DNA from: Megamonas hypermegale
GTDB taxonomy: Bacteria > Bacillota > Negativicutes > Selenomonadales > Selenomonadaceae
Assembly (NCBI RefSeq): GCF_900187035.1
Contig: NZ_LT906446.1
Span: 2,108,001-2,172,000, forward strand
Direction of reading: 5' to 3'
Length of the DNA stretch: 64,000 nt
Shown here: positions 50,773 to 60,023 of the stretch, piece after piece
How positions within the stretch are numbered: position 1 is the first letter of the stretch
How the letters are laid out: each line of letters starts with the position of its first letter
Position numbers and translations under genes: made by a program
The notes under the pieces: generated by a model
Seen by the model: the letters and a program-made list of their open reading frames with translations, nothing else
What the model was told of the DNA's origin: nothing
Database searches by the model: none

Positions 50773-51518
50773 ATTTCTTTAGAATAAAGAAATTTAATTA
50801 AAGAAATTACCGTTTGGCATAATATATGTTAAAGATAAATATTTAATAATTTATTTCTATATTATGCCAGGCAATTTTTCTTTGCTGGCACAAAGAAAAG
50901 TTGTCGAAAAAGAAAATGCCTTGGTTCGTAGCCCATAAGAGATTTTCACTTTAAAAATAAAATTTATTAGCTGTAACGTTCAAAAACTCACTTATGCTCA
51001 AACATTTGAACTAAAGACACATCTAATAAATTTTATTTTTAATAGCTAAAGCTACCGTGAAAATCTCTAACATAGATGAAAGTTTCAGCATGAGTAGCGA
51101 ATTATAGTGTCAACAGCTCAAATTGAGTTCCTGCTGGAAACAGAAGGCACGAGCCAAATTCCAAACGTTTCGAGCCGTTGTACTGAATATATTCATAGAA
51201 GAGTTGCGAAGGCTCGCCTAGTGCAGCGATAGCGAAACGTTAAAAGGTTTTTTCTTTTTGGTTCGTTTTTCTTTTGACCTTTCAAAAGAAAAATGAATGA
51301 TGGGTAGTTTGATATATATTGTGCCGCACCGGCACTTTCGTAGAATAAAAAAATAATATAATAGATATTTGAAATATAACTATCAGTGAGTTATAATAAA
51401 TCTATAATAGAATAAATGAAAAGCAAGTATTTATATAATTCTTTTACATTTGCCACATGTGCTGAAACCTCATCATTTATTGATAATGTGAATAAGGTTG
51501 CAATGTTCAAACGGCTAA
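50773..51518. other. Non-coding stretch of about 750 bp
   Basis: No frame with a credible ribosome site was found. The segment holds the inverted repeat at 50939-51067, pyrimidine-rich tracts (TTTTCTTTTTGGTTCG and its partner-like CTTTCAAAAGAAAAA near 51249-51292) and scattered GC-rich blocks, unlike ordinary intergenic DNA of this genome. It may be the remnant of a mobile or repeated element. Confidence 0.5.
50939..51067. repeat. Long interrupted inverted repeat
   Basis: GAGATTTTCAC (50939-50949) is inverted at 51057-51067, and an 18-bp block starting AAAAATAAAATTTATTAG (50953-50970) is inverted perfectly at 51023-51040; TTCAAA and TTTGAA pair inside. The right arm has an extra 16 bp between its blocks. 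Confidence 0.85.
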
Positions 51519-51653
51519 CTAAAACGCTATAGACGGCCAATCTTTGAGCGTTAAAGTAACAACAATGAGCAGTGCCGTGAATGCAATGATAACGGATAAG
51601 CTATTGTTTATAGCAATATCAAGTATCATAATGAATAATTCATCCAAACTCAT
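51519..51653 (-). CDS. Small hydrophobic peptide, 44 residues, possible type I toxin
   Basis: The ATG at 51653 has GGGAGGTGAT 3-4 nt upstream. The peptide starts MSLDELFIMILDIAI, has one membrane segment (SLSVIIAFTALLIVVTLTL) and ends KDWPSIAF. Size and plan resemble holin-like or TxpA/Fst-type toxins, but I see no sequence match that proves it. It is too short for automated calls. The neighbouring MFS gene on the same strand starts far upstream and ends 77 bp before it. Confidence 0.55.
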   Translation of the reverse strand: MSLDELFIMILDIAINNSLSVIIAFTALLIVVTLTLKDWPSIAF

Positions 51654-51730
51654 GCTATCACCTCCCATCATATAAATGACAGGTAGTCAGCGAACGATAT
51701 AAATACTTGCCTTTTTTATTATATGGATTT

Positions 51731-52909
51731 TCAGGCATTTTTCTTGCGGGAGAAAAATATATTGCCGCAGTAAAATATAAGCGCAACGACAGCGAGCAAA
51801 GATGCGCAGACGTAAACGGAGCGGAAGCCGTAGACAGGAACAATCATGCCGAGCAGATACGGACCGACACCGCTGCCGGCATCGAGCGACATGTATAATG
51901 TGGATGTTGCCAAACTGAAGCGGTTCGGTTTGACTTTTTGGACGGCGATAGCCTGACCGGCTGACGGAATGGAGCCGTAGCCTGTGCCGACGAGGACGGC
52001 GCCGAGCAGCAAAGTGAAAGAAGAGTCAGCCAGCGCAATAGCCATGAAGCCGGTTATCATGGCAAACAGTACGGGAAACATGACGACATGGTTGCCGTAT
52101 CTATCCAACAAAATACCGAACAGCGGGCGAAAGACAAGGCACGCCAGAGAATACACGATAAAAAATATACTGCCGGCAAAAGCCAAGTCGATAACTTCGC
52201 TGTATGTACCAATGAAACTCATGATGGAAGCAAAGCCTATTGCGCCCAGAAAACCAATGAAGGAAATCGGCAGAGCCGTTGTTTCAATAAAAGTGCGCAG
52301 GCGCAGCGATTTGACTTCCACGCGCTGGCGAAAACCGGGCACGATAGCATGAACTTTAGTGGCAAGCGATACGATAACAATTGTTACGGCGATTATATCG
52401 CAGAAATACAGCGGATAGACGGGATTTATTTTCGGCAGGGTGATGCCGAGAAACGGTCCGATAGCCGATCCGAGCGTGATACTCAGGGTGAAATAGCCGA
52501 TACCCTCGCCGCGTCTGCTTTTCGGTATGATAGAAGTTATTTCCGTAGCGATTACGGTCGACATCATGCCGTAAGCAGCGCCCTGCACGAAGCGCAAAAC
52601 GAGCAGAAACATCATGTTCATGATAAAATGATAGCTCACGGTGCTCAATAGATACAGACAGGCGGAAAACAGCAGCATTTTCCTGCGTCCGACAAAATCG
52701 AGATAGCGGCCGGAGAACAGACGGGAAACGAGTGCGCCGAGTATGAATGTTCCGGAAGCAAGCCCCGCCTCACTGACGGAAGCATTGAACGATGAAATGG
52801 CAAATGAGGTTGTGTAAACCATAAGCATATAAAAGATGATGAACAAGAGAAAATTGTTTACAATATTGAGTATATAGTCTTTTGTCCATAAAGGTTCTTT
52901 AAATGACAT
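51731..52909 (-). CDS. MFS transporter, GC-rich and probably acquired
   Basis: 392 residues with twelve predicted membrane segments; MFS features include LGALVSRLFSGRYLDFVGRRK between helices 2 and 3 and RPLFGILLDRYGNHV at the matching position in the second half. It resembles staphylopine/YfcJ-type drug or metabolite exporters; the substrate is unknown. The DNA is far richer in GC (GCG, CCG and CGG codons) than all its neighbours. The start at 52909 fits GAAAGGA about 9 nt upstream; a frame from 52981 has no ribosome site. Confidence 0.88.
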   Translation of the reverse strand: MSFKEPLWTKDYILNIVNNFLLFIIFYMLMVYTTSFAISSFNASVSEAGLASGTFILGALVSRLFSGRYLDFVGRRKMLLFSACLYLLSTVSYHFIMNMMFLLVLRFVQGAAYGMMSTVIATEITSIIPKSRRGEGIGYFTLSITLGSAIGPFLGITLPKINPVYPLYFCDIIAVTIVIVSLATKVHAIVPGFRQRVEVKSLRLRTFIETTALPISFIGFLGAIGFASIMSFIGTYSEVIDLAFAGSIFFIVYSLACLVFRPLFGILLDRYGNHVVMFPVLFAMITGFMAIALADSSFTLLLGAVLVGTGYGSIPSAGQAIAVQKVKPNRFSLATSTLYMSLDAGSGVGPYLLGMIVPVYGFRSVYVCASLLAVVALIFYCGNIFFSRKKNA

Positions 52910-53116
52910 GAATAACATCCTTTCGCAAAATATAGTGTCAAATTGAATATTAATTTTAACACTGTTTTTACAGATATACAAGAAATCGTCAGTAGATGTT
53001 TCTGGCAGGAGGATTGCAAAAATTTTAATCGAATTATAATAAATAAGCTATAACGGTTTTTATCTATTTATGATATAATAGCTCTAATGACTTAATGTTT
53101 TTTAGGAGGATATCTT

Positions 53117-53557
53117 ATGAAAAAGCAATTTTTGGCAATTATCTGTTCTGCATTTTTCATGCTTGGAATAGGTTCAACTGCTTCTGCGGCAGAGGTTTAT
53201 CAGCCAGCAGCTACATCTTCTGTAGCAACAATTAATTATCAGTACGTATTGGCTAATATCCCTGAAAGCAAAACTATTCAACAATCTATGGCAAAGCTTT
53301 CCGAAGAAGCACAAAAGGACTTTGAAAAATCTGTTAATGAAAAAATGAATCCGGAAGAAATTCAAAAAGTTCGTATTCGTGTTGCTACTGATTTAAGACA
53401 GAAACAGATTGATTTAGTAAAACCTGTACAAGAAAAAATCAATAATGCAATTCAGCAAGTTGCTCAACAGCATGGCTATACAGTAGTAGTTGGTTCTGAC
53501 GTAGTATTATATACATCTGTTGATATTACTGATGAAGTTTTAAACGCTATTAAATAA
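53117..53557 (+). CDS. OmpH/Skp-family periplasmic chaperone-like protein
   Basis: 146 residues: signal peptide (KKQFLAIICSAFFMLGIGSTASA), then the OmpH pattern VATINYQYVLANIPESK, a helical region with EKMNPEEIQKVRIRVATDLRQ, and the C-terminal VVVGSDVVLYTSVDITDEVL. Skp-like proteins guide outer-membrane proteins through the periplasm, which supports a diderm host. The Skp coiled-coil arm is short here. Confidence 0.87.
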   Translation: MKKQFLAIICSAFFMLGIGSTASAAEVYQPAATSSVATINYQYVLANIPESKTIQQSMAKLSEEAQKDFEKSVNEKMNPEEIQKVRIRVATDLRQKQIDLVKPVQEKINNAIQQVAQQHGYTVVVGSDVVLYTSVDITDEVLNAIK

Positions 53558-53567
53558 TTTATGCAAA

Positions 53568-53599
53568 CAGTGCAGGTACTTTTGTACCTGCTTTTTTAT
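53568..53599 (+). terminator. Terminator after the OmpH gene
   Basis: GCAGGTAC with GTACCTGC around TTTT, then six T. Confidence 0.88.
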
Positions 53600-53621
53600 T
53601 AAATGATAAGAAGGTGTTTTT

Positions 53622-55298
53622 ATGGGTGAATTGAAATGGTGGCAGAAAACAATTGTGTATCAGATTTATCCTAAATCTTTTTGTGATAGTAATGATGACG
53701 GTATAGGTGATATCGCAGGTATTATCAGTAAATTAGATTACTTACATGATTTAGGCGTCGGTGCAATTTGGCTTTGCCCAATATATCCTTCTCCGCTTGT
53801 CGATAATGGATATGATATATCAGATTATTGTGCTATAGCTCCAGAATATGGAACTATGGAAGATATGGAAAAATTAATCAGTGAAGCTGATAAACGCAAT
53901 ATAAAAATCGTGATGGATTTGGTATTCAATCATACTTCAGATAAACATAAATGGTTTGAAGAAGCTAGAAGCTCAAAGGATAATCCAAAACGTGATTGGT
54001 ATATTTGGCGTGATGGTAAAGATGATAAAAGTGCGCCAACGAATTGGCGTGGTATTTTTGGCGGTTCAGCTTGGACTTTAGATGAAACGACAGGGCAGTA
54101 TTATTTGCATACTTTTACGCAAGCACAGCCTGATTTGAATTGGGAAAATCCAGAAGTACGCAAAGCTTTATATGATGTATGCCGTTTTTGGTTGGATAAA
54201 GGTATCAGTGGATTTAGAATAGATGCTATCGTTTATATAAAGAAACCAGCAGTATTTGAAGATTTGCCAGTAGATGGACCTGATGGTTTAGGGAATATAG
54301 CAAAAGCGGACGGTTGCCAAGATGGAATTTTAGACTTTTTGCATGAATGGAAAGATGAAATCTTTGCTAAATATCCAGATGTATTTACTGTAGCGGAAAC
54401 GGATGGAGTAAAACCTGCGGATTATTCAAAATGGATTGGTGAAAATGGCGTTTTTGATATGTCTTTTGATTTTAGCCATATTCGTTTAGGTTTTGAAGAT
54501 AGCTATATTTGGTATAAACGCAATCCATGGAAACTCATCGATATTAGAAAATGCTTTACAGCTGCACAAGAAGCTACAAAAGATAGTGGCTGGGTACCAG
54601 TATTTTTTGAAAATCACGATTTGCCGCGCTGTGTAAATTATTTCTTCCCTAAAGGAACTGATACGGATTTAGCTGCAAAATTTATCGGAACGATTTTGCT
54701 CACTATGCGTGGAACACCATTTATTTATCAGGCACAAGAGCTGGGCATGACGAATATAAAATGGCCTTCAATTAAGATGTACAATGATGTTTCTTCTATT
54801 GGTCAATATGAGTTGGCAATAAAAGAAGGTTTATCGCCAAAAGAAGCTATGCAAGGTGTATGGAAATACAGTAGAGATAATGCACGAAGTCCTATGACTT
54901 GGAATAATGGCTCACATGCTGGCTTTTCTAAAGGCAAACCATGGCTTCTACTCAATGATGAATACGGTAAAATCAATGTAGAAAGCGAATTGCAAGATGA
55001 AAATTCTGTACTCAACTATTATAAAGAATTAATTAAATTGCGCAATGAACATAAAGCTTTATATGATGGTGATTATGAAGAATTATTATCGTATAGCCCA
55101 GGGATATATGCTTATGCGCGCACTGCACAGGATAAATCAGAACGCATCATAGTAATCATGAATACTACTGCTAAAATTCGCGGTTATAAAGTGCCAGAAA
55201 TAAAAGGTGCACAACTTTTGATTTCTAACTATGGCAATAGAGAAAAAACATTACTTCGTTCATATGAAATCCGTGTTTATAAAGTAAAACAACAATAA
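53622..55298 (+). CDS. Alpha-glucosidase, GH13 (oligo-1,6-glucosidase/trehalose-6-phosphate hydrolase group)
   Basis: 558 residues, no signal peptide. GH13 signatures: QIYPKSFCDSNDDGIGD at the N-terminus, VMDLVFNHTSD, nucleophile Asp201 (GFRIDAI), general acid Glu259 (TVAETDG) and Asp333 (FENHDLPR). The group hydrolyses alpha-1,6, alpha-1,4 or alpha,alpha-1,1-phosphorylated glucosides in the cytoplasm; exact specificity is open. It stands alone. Confidence 0.92.
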   Translation: MGELKWWQKTIVYQIYPKSFCDSNDDGIGDIAGIISKLDYLHDLGVGAIWLCPIYPSPLVDNGYDISDYCAIAPEYGTMEDMEKLISEADKRNIKIVMDLVFNHTSDKHKWFEEARSSKDNPKRDWYIWRDGKDDKSAPTNWRGIFGGSAWTLDETTGQYYLHTFTQAQPDLNWENPEVRKALYDVCRFWLDKGISGFRIDAIVYIKKPAVFEDLPVDGPDGLGNIAKADGCQDGILDFLHEWKDEIFAKYPDVFTVAETDGVKPADYSKWIGENGVFDMSFDFSHIRLGFEDSYIWYKRNPWKLIDIRKCFTAAQEATKDSGWVPVFFENHDLPRCVNYFFPKGTDTDLAAKFIGTILLTMRGTPFIYQAQELGMTNIKWPSIKMYNDVSSIGQYELAIKEGLSPKEAMQGVWKYSRDNARSPMTWNNGSHAGFSKGKPWLLLNDEYGKINVESELQDENSVLNYYKELIKLRNEHKALYDGDYEELLSYSPGIYAYARTAQDKSERIIVIMNTTAKIRGYKVPEIKGAQLLISNYGNREKTLLRSYEIRVYKVKQQ

Positions 55299-55302
55299 AA
55301 GT

Positions 55303-55341
55303 TAAAGCCTCTATTAGATTTAAAACTAATAGAGGCTTTTT
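55303..55341. terminator. Terminator between convergent genes
   Basis: AAAGCCTCTATTAG with CTAATAGAGGCTTTT, with T runs. Confidence 0.88.
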
Positions 55342-56238
55342 TTATAAGTTTATAGCATTTATAACAGTATCGAGCATATGCTTTATATCTTCTGGTAAAG
55401 TATCAATAAAGCGTGTTGGAATAGCATCGTAACCATAGAAACAACCAGCTAATCCACCAGTGATAGCACCGATGGTATCGCTGTCGCCACCGTAATTTAC
55501 AGCAGTGATGATAGCATCTTCGAAGTTATCTGTATTCATAAAAGCATGAAGCATAGTGACAATACTATCATAAGCTGAAGCTGTTGGTTGTACTTCTTCA
55601 TTTTTATAATCGTAATACATCGTATTATCGAGCATAATATCCATATCTTTTTTAGTGATATCTTTATTTAATATACGGAAGATAAATTGACAGTATATAC
55701 GACAAGCATTATCAGATTGAGTATTTACATGCGTCATGTTAGAGATATCAAGTGCTTTAGAAACTACTGTATTTTCATCTGTATAATAAAGAGCAGGATA
55801 AAGTGTATTTAAAATTGCTCCGTTGTCTACGCTGCCGCGATTGCTAAATACATCAACTTGTGCTGCTGATTCATGCCAGCGAGCTTTTGGTATAGTGTAT
55901 TTACCATGTCCTTTAGACATTGTCTTATCAATACTGCGAAGCGTTGTATCGCTGATATCTTTTGGACGACTGATAGCCCAATTGATGAAGTTTTTGCCAA
56001 TTTCCGGAAACGGATTTTCAGGCTGTTTCATAATTCCATAAGCTGTAGCAAGCATTAAAGCTGTTTCGTCTGTTCCTTCACCAGGCATGGTTTTGAGCCA
56101 ACCTCCACCAATCATATCGCGAACGGTACCGAATTGAGCTTTAATTTGTTCTTGCGGCATAAATTCAAGTGGAGCACCGAGAGCATCGCCGATAGCAGCT
56201 CCATAAAGTGCACCTTTAATTCGATTTAATTTGTCCAC
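55342..56238 (-). CDS. ADP-ribosylglycohydrolase family protein
   Basis: 298 residues. Metal-binding motifs of the DraG/ARH family: GALYGAAIGDALGAPLEF at the N-terminus, TDETALMLA, and the C-terminal NYGGDSDTIGAITGGLAGC with the two Asp residues that bind Mg. It removes ADP-ribose from proteins or other substrates. It is 21 bp downstream of the DUF554 gene on the same strand. It is far from the NADAR gene and probably unrelated to it. Confidence 0.92.
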   Translation of the reverse strand: MDKLNRIKGALYGAAIGDALGAPLEFMPQEQIKAQFGTVRDMIGGGWLKTMPGEGTDETALMLATAYGIMKQPENPFPEIGKNFINWAISRPKDISDTTLRSIDKTMSKGHGKYTIPKARWHESAAQVDVFSNRGSVDNGAILNTLYPALYYTDENTVVSKALDISNMTHVNTQSDNACRIYCQFIFRILNKDITKKDMDIMLDNTMYYDYKNEEVQPTASAYDSIVTMLHAFMNTDNFEDAIITAVNYGGDSDTIGAITGGLAGCFYGYDAIPTRFIDTLPEDIKHMLDTVINAINL

Positions 56239-56259
56239 AAAATTTCCTCCAATAAAAAA

Positions 56260-56991
56260 TTACATAAATATATGATAAACTACTGGCACAAGAAGAGCAA
56301 GCAGCATATTACCTACACGAATATGTATTATATTATCGAATGTAAGATTTATACCGATGACAGTGATTAAAATATTGCCTATGTAGCAAATATCATTGAT
56401 TAAAGCTTGAGTTAAATATGGAGCGATAAAGCTAGCACATAAGGTAATTAAACCTTGATAAATAAATAGTGGCAAGGCTGCTAGTAAAACACCAATACCC
56501 ATAGTAGAGGCAAAAACCATGCAAATTACACCGTCTAATACTGCTTTTGTTAAAAGTAAACTGTAATCACCAGATAAACCATCTTGGAGTGCTCCGATAA
56601 TAGCCATAGCACCAATACATATTACAAGCGTAACAGTTACAAAAGCATCTACAAATTTTGATTGTTCATTAGCATGAAATACTTTTCGGGCGAATTCACC
56701 GAGTCTTTCTAGTTTGGCTTCAATATTGATGATTTCACCGATTAGAGTACCTATTAATAAGGAAAAAATCATCAGCATTGTTCCAGTTGTTTCTAAATGA
56801 CCATCTTTAAATACAAGCATTTGAGACAGTGTACCGCCTATGCCAATGAATAAAACAGCAATACCCATGGCTTGTAGCAAGGAATCTTGTAGCGATTTTT
56901 TTATACCTTTCTTTAAAAATAAACCGATTGCGCCACCGATAAGTACAGCGGCAGTATTGGCAATTGTACCTAAACCAATCACGAAAAACAC
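56260..56991 (-). CDS. DUF554 family membrane protein
   Basis: 243 residues with six or seven hydrophobic segments; the Gly-rich GLGTIANTAAVLIGGAIGLFLKKG at positions 6-29 (split motif) and IGTLIGEIINIEAKLERLGE identify the DUF554/YdfK group. The role is unknown; transport is a guess. It starts the minus-strand operon with the ADP-ribosylglycohydrolase gene. Confidence 0.88.
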   Translation of the reverse strand: MFFVIGLGTIANTAAVLIGGAIGLFLKKGIKKSLQDSLLQAMGIAVLFIGIGGTLSQMLVFKDGHLETTGTMLMIFSLLIGTLIGEIINIEAKLERLGEFARKVFHANEQSKFVDAFVTVTLVICIGAMAIIGALQDGLSGDYSLLLTKAVLDGVICMVFASTMGIGVLLAALPLFIYQGLITLCASFIAPYLTQALINDICYIGNILITVIGINLTFDNIIHIRVGNMLLALLVPVVYHIFM

Positions 56992-57137
56992 TTCCTTGAA
57001 AAAATTTTATAAGAAATAAATATATATATTATATCATTTAATGATTATACAGCTTATAAAATATAATAAAAAACTTTTTCTTAGACATACTATATACAAA
57101 GTGACATATTATTTTTAATTATAAATAAATTAGAATA

Positions 57138-57166
57138 TTGACAAAATACAAATGTAGTTATATAAT
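57138..57166 (+). promoter_or_regulatory. Consensus promoter upstream of the symporter gene
   Basis: TTGACA (57138-57143), 17 bp, TATAAT (57161-57166): a perfect sigma-A promoter, 118 bp before the start codon. Confidence 0.88.
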
Positions 57167-57195
57167 AAACAAAAAGAACACAGAATAGTTTATAC

Positions 57196-57232
57196 AAAGG
57201 CGTATGAATTAGTTTTTTCATACGTCTTTTTT
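57196..57232 (+). terminator. Terminator inside the symporter leader (attenuator or small-RNA end)
   Basis: AAAGGCGTATGAA pairs with TTCATACGTCTTT, followed by T. RNA started at about 57173 would stop after roughly 55-60 nt, before the symporter gene. Confidence 0.75.
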
Positions 57233-57283
57233 ATATAAGTAAATATTTTATATTGTATTTTTTTAATTTAAAGGAGGTAAATT

Positions 57284-58708
57284 ATGCTAGAAGCGATTAA
57301 TTCATTTGTAACTTCATTGAATGGCATTGTCTGGGGCTGGGGAATGATAATTTTATTGTTAGGCACTCATATTTTTATGACGCTTAGGACAAAAGGTATT
57401 CAAAGAAGATTAATTCAAGGTATTAAATTATCTGTTACAAAGGATAAAGAGGCTGAAGGTGAAGTAAGTCAGTTTGGTGCTTTGACAACAGCTTTAGCAG
57501 CAACTATCGGTACAGGTAATATCATCGGTGTAGGAACAGCCGTTGCCCTTGGTGGTCCGGGAGCTGTTTTTTGGTGTTGGCTTACTGGTGTGTTTGGCAT
57601 TGCGACAAAATACAGTGAAACTTTGATTTCTGTAAAATATCGTGTAAAAACGAAAGATGGCAGAATGCAAGGTGGCGCAATGTATGCATTAGAACGTGGC
57701 TTAAATATGAAATGGCTTGGCGTTTTATTCGCTTTTTTTGGCGGATTTGCTTCTTTCGGTATAGGTTGTGCAACGCAGGTAAATGCAATTGCTACAGTTT
57801 GCAGTGAAAACTTAGGTATTCCAGCATGGGCAGTCGGTATTATCATCGCTATTTTAGTAGCACTTGTTATTTTTGGTGGTATAAAATCCATTGCTTATGT
57901 ATGTGAACGTTTAGTTCCATTTATGGCTGCATTTTATGTATTAGGTTGTTTATTTATTTTAGTTTTAAATGCAGATTTTATCATTCCTGCAATTGAAACA
58001 ATCGTTACATTAGCTTTTAATCCTGGTGCTGCTGCTGGTGGTCTTGTTGGTGGCGGTATTATGCAGGCTATGCATTTTGGGGTAGCACGTGGTTTATTCT
58101 CCAATGAATCTGGTATGGGTTCTGCTCCAATTGCAGCAGCTGCTGCTCAAACAAGAAATCCAGTTCGCCAAGCGATGGTTTCAATGACAGGTGTTTTCTG
58201 GGATACTGTTATCGTTTGTGCTATGACTGGTCTTGTATTAGTATCTAGTATCATGAAAAACCCTGCAATAGATATGGGGGCAATTCGTGATGGTGGTGTA
58301 TTAACTACATTAGCTTTTAATCAAATTCCATATATTGGACCATTTATTCTCGTTATAGGTATTATCACATTTGCCTTCTCTACAATTTTAGGTTGGTCTT
58401 ATTATGGTGAACGCTGCGTTGAATATTTTGCAGGTAGAAAAGTATTAACTGGCTATAAAGTACTTTATCTTTTAGTAGCTATTATTGCTCCAATCGTTTC
58501 TTTAAATCTTGTTTGGCTCATTGCAGATACGTTAAATGCGATGATGGCAATTCCAAACCTTATTGCAGTATTGTTATTATCGCCAGTGATTGTGGCTGAA
58601 ACGAAAAAATATATTAATAATATTGATTTAAAAGATGAAGAAACTGTTCCGTATTTGGAAGATATTAGAAATAAAGAAACTGTAGCTAAAGAAGAATTAG
58701 CTAAATAA
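57284..58708 (+). CDS. Alanine/glycine:cation symporter (AGCS family)
   Basis: 474 residues, about ten or eleven membrane segments. AGCS signatures: ALTTALAATIGTGNIIGVGT near residues 66-85, GGPGAVFWCWLTGVFG, and FSNESGMGSAPIAAAAA. Imports alanine or glycine with sodium. The start follows AAAGGAGG. Expression probably depends on readthrough of the terminator at 57196 or on a second promoter that I cannot see. Confidence 0.94.
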   Translation: MLEAINSFVTSLNGIVWGWGMIILLLGTHIFMTLRTKGIQRRLIQGIKLSVTKDKEAEGEVSQFGALTTALAATIGTGNIIGVGTAVALGGPGAVFWCWLTGVFGIATKYSETLISVKYRVKTKDGRMQGGAMYALERGLNMKWLGVLFAFFGGFASFGIGCATQVNAIATVCSENLGIPAWAVGIIIAILVALVIFGGIKSIAYVCERLVPFMAAFYVLGCLFILVLNADFIIPAIETIVTLAFNPGAAAGGLVGGGIMQAMHFGVARGLFSNESGMGSAPIAAAAAQTRNPVRQAMVSMTGVFWDTVIVCAMTGLVLVSSIMKNPAIDMGAIRDGGVLTTLAFNQIPYIGPFILVIGIITFAFSTILGWSYYGERCVEYFAGRKVLTGYKVLYLLVAIIAPIVSLNLVWLIADTLNAMMAIPNLIAVLLLSPVIVAETKKYINNIDLKDEETVPYLEDIRNKETVAKEELAK

Positions 58709-58716
58709 AGTAAATG

Positions 58717-58762
58717 CAAAAACCACTTGTTAAACATATTTGTTTAATAAGTGGTTTTTGTA
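58717..58762. terminator. Terminator between the symporter and araD
   Basis: AAAAACCACTTGTTAAACA with TGTTTAATAAGTGGTTTTT, a long stem with one mismatch. Confidence 0.88.
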
Positions 58763-58784
58763 TTATATGTTATTTATTTATTAG

Positions 58785-59489
58785 TTATTTTTTCTTTTGA
58801 CCATAATAAGCATTAGCACCGTGTTTACGGAGATAATGTTTGTCTAAAAGTTCTTGTTGCATTGGTGTTAAGCTAGGGTCAATAGTCATAGCATGATAAG
58901 CCATAAATGCTACTTCTTCGAGAACTACTGCTTTTTTTACAGCAGCAATAGGGTCTTTTTCCCAAGTGAATGGACCATGAGAGTATACAATTACACCAGG
59001 AACATCCATCATTTTAATGCCGCGTTCTTTGAATGTTTCAACGATGACATTACCAGTTTCAGCTTCATAAGAACCATGAATTTCTTCTGGAGTCATAGCA
59101 CGTGTACAAGGAATGCCACCATAAAAATCATCAGCGTGTGTTGTACCAAGAGCTGGAATATCGCGGCGAGCTTGTGCCCAAGATGTTGCATAACGAGAAT
59201 GTGTATGTACTACACCACCAATTTCAGGGCAAGCTTGATAAATTTTAATATGTGTATCAGTATCAGAAGATGGATTGTAATCGCCTTCAACTACTTTACC
59301 AGTGTTGATATCTACAACGACCATGTCTTCAGCTTTCATAGTATCATATTCCACACCAGATGGTTTTATAACCATTAAACCTTTTTCACGGTCAATACCA
59401 GAAACGTTACCCCAAGTAAATGTAACCATATGATATTTTGGTAACATTAAATTAGCTTCAAATACGACTTTTTTCAAATTTTCCAACAT
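58785..59489 (-). CDS. araD: L-ribulose-5-phosphate 4-epimerase
   Basis: 234 residues of the class II aldolase fold. It has the substrate-loop [20 protein letters not shown], zinc His residues in [14 protein letters not shown] and [10 protein letters not shown], and the acidic loop [12 protein letters not shown]. It converts L-ribulose 5-phosphate to D-xylulose 5-phosphate, the product that XylB also makes. It is 16 kb away from the pentose operon and appears monocistronic, with AAAGGAGAG upstream. Confidence 0.94.
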   Translation of the reverse strand: MLENLKKVVFEANLMLPKYHMVTFTWGNVSGIDREKGLMVIKPSGVEYDTMKAEDMVVVDINTGKVVEGDYNPSSDTDTHIKIYQACPEIGGVVHTHSRYATSWAQARRDIPALGTTHADDFYGGIPCTRAMTPEEIHGSYEAETGNVIVETFKERGIKMMDVPGVIVYSHGPFTWEKDPIAAVKKAVVLEEVAFMAYHAMTIDPSLTPMQQELLDKHYLRKHGANAYYGQKKK

Positions 59490-59604
59490 TTGGCATTCTC
59501 TCCTTTAAAGTACCGTATAATTAACATCTAATATTTATTATACATATTTTGCCAAAAATAACAATATGTCATACAAATTTTTGTGATATATTTTTGAAAA
59601 AAGT

Positions 59605-59641
59605 AAAAGGCTCAACTTCTTTATTTGAAGTTGAGCCTTTT
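59605..59641 (-). terminator. Terminator of the ptsH-ptsI operon
   Basis: AAAAGGCTCAACTTC with GAAGTTGAGCCTTTT around TTTATTT; on the minus strand it is followed by TTTT. Confidence 0.88.
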
Positions 59642-59642
59642 A

Positions 59643-60017
59643 TTATTGCTCTAATTTATGTTCAAGTTCTTGTATTTTCTTTTTATGATGTTCAATAGCA
59701 AATTTTAAGTGATTTTGAATTTCTTCATTATCGGCTGATTTTAAAGCTGTTTCTAGCTTGGCCAGACGATTTCTAATTTCTAGAAGTTCATTACTTAAAA
59801 TGCTAGGTTCATTTAAACCAATGCCGTAAACGCTACGAATATCTTTAAGTACGATATCCGCATAACCCGGTTCAGAAGAAACATCTTCAAGATATTTGGC
59901 AAATTCATAGATGATTTCATATGAATTTTTGCCTTCATTTAGCCATTTGAGCAGTTCAATTTTTATATTTTGCTGTTTACCGTGGTCGGATTTTATCTTG
60001 TCATCTGTTGTTGTCAT
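59643..60017 (-). CDS. Hypothetical coiled-coil protein downstream of ptsI
   Basis: 124 residues. It has a helical middle (LLKWLNEGKNSYEIIYEFAKYL split at residues 23-42) and a C-terminal coiled coil (ELLEIRNRLAKLETALK, then HHKKKIQELEHKLEQ). I do not recognise it. It starts 6 bp after ptsI and ends at the operon terminator, so it is expressed with the PTS general proteins and could modulate them. Confidence 0.75.
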   Translation of the reverse strand: MTTTDDKIKSDHGKQQNIKIELLKWLNEGKNSYEIIYEFAKYLEDVSSEPGYADIVLKDIRSVYGIGLNEPSILSNELLEIRNRLAKLETALKSADNEEIQNHLKFAIEHHKKKIQELEHKLEQ

Positions 60018-60023
60018 TGTTTA

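Noticed and set aside
52088-52651. A 187-residue + strand frame and others opposite the MFS gene
   Set aside because: They are artefacts of the GC-rich codon pattern of the MFS gene; no ribosome sites and no recognisable domains.
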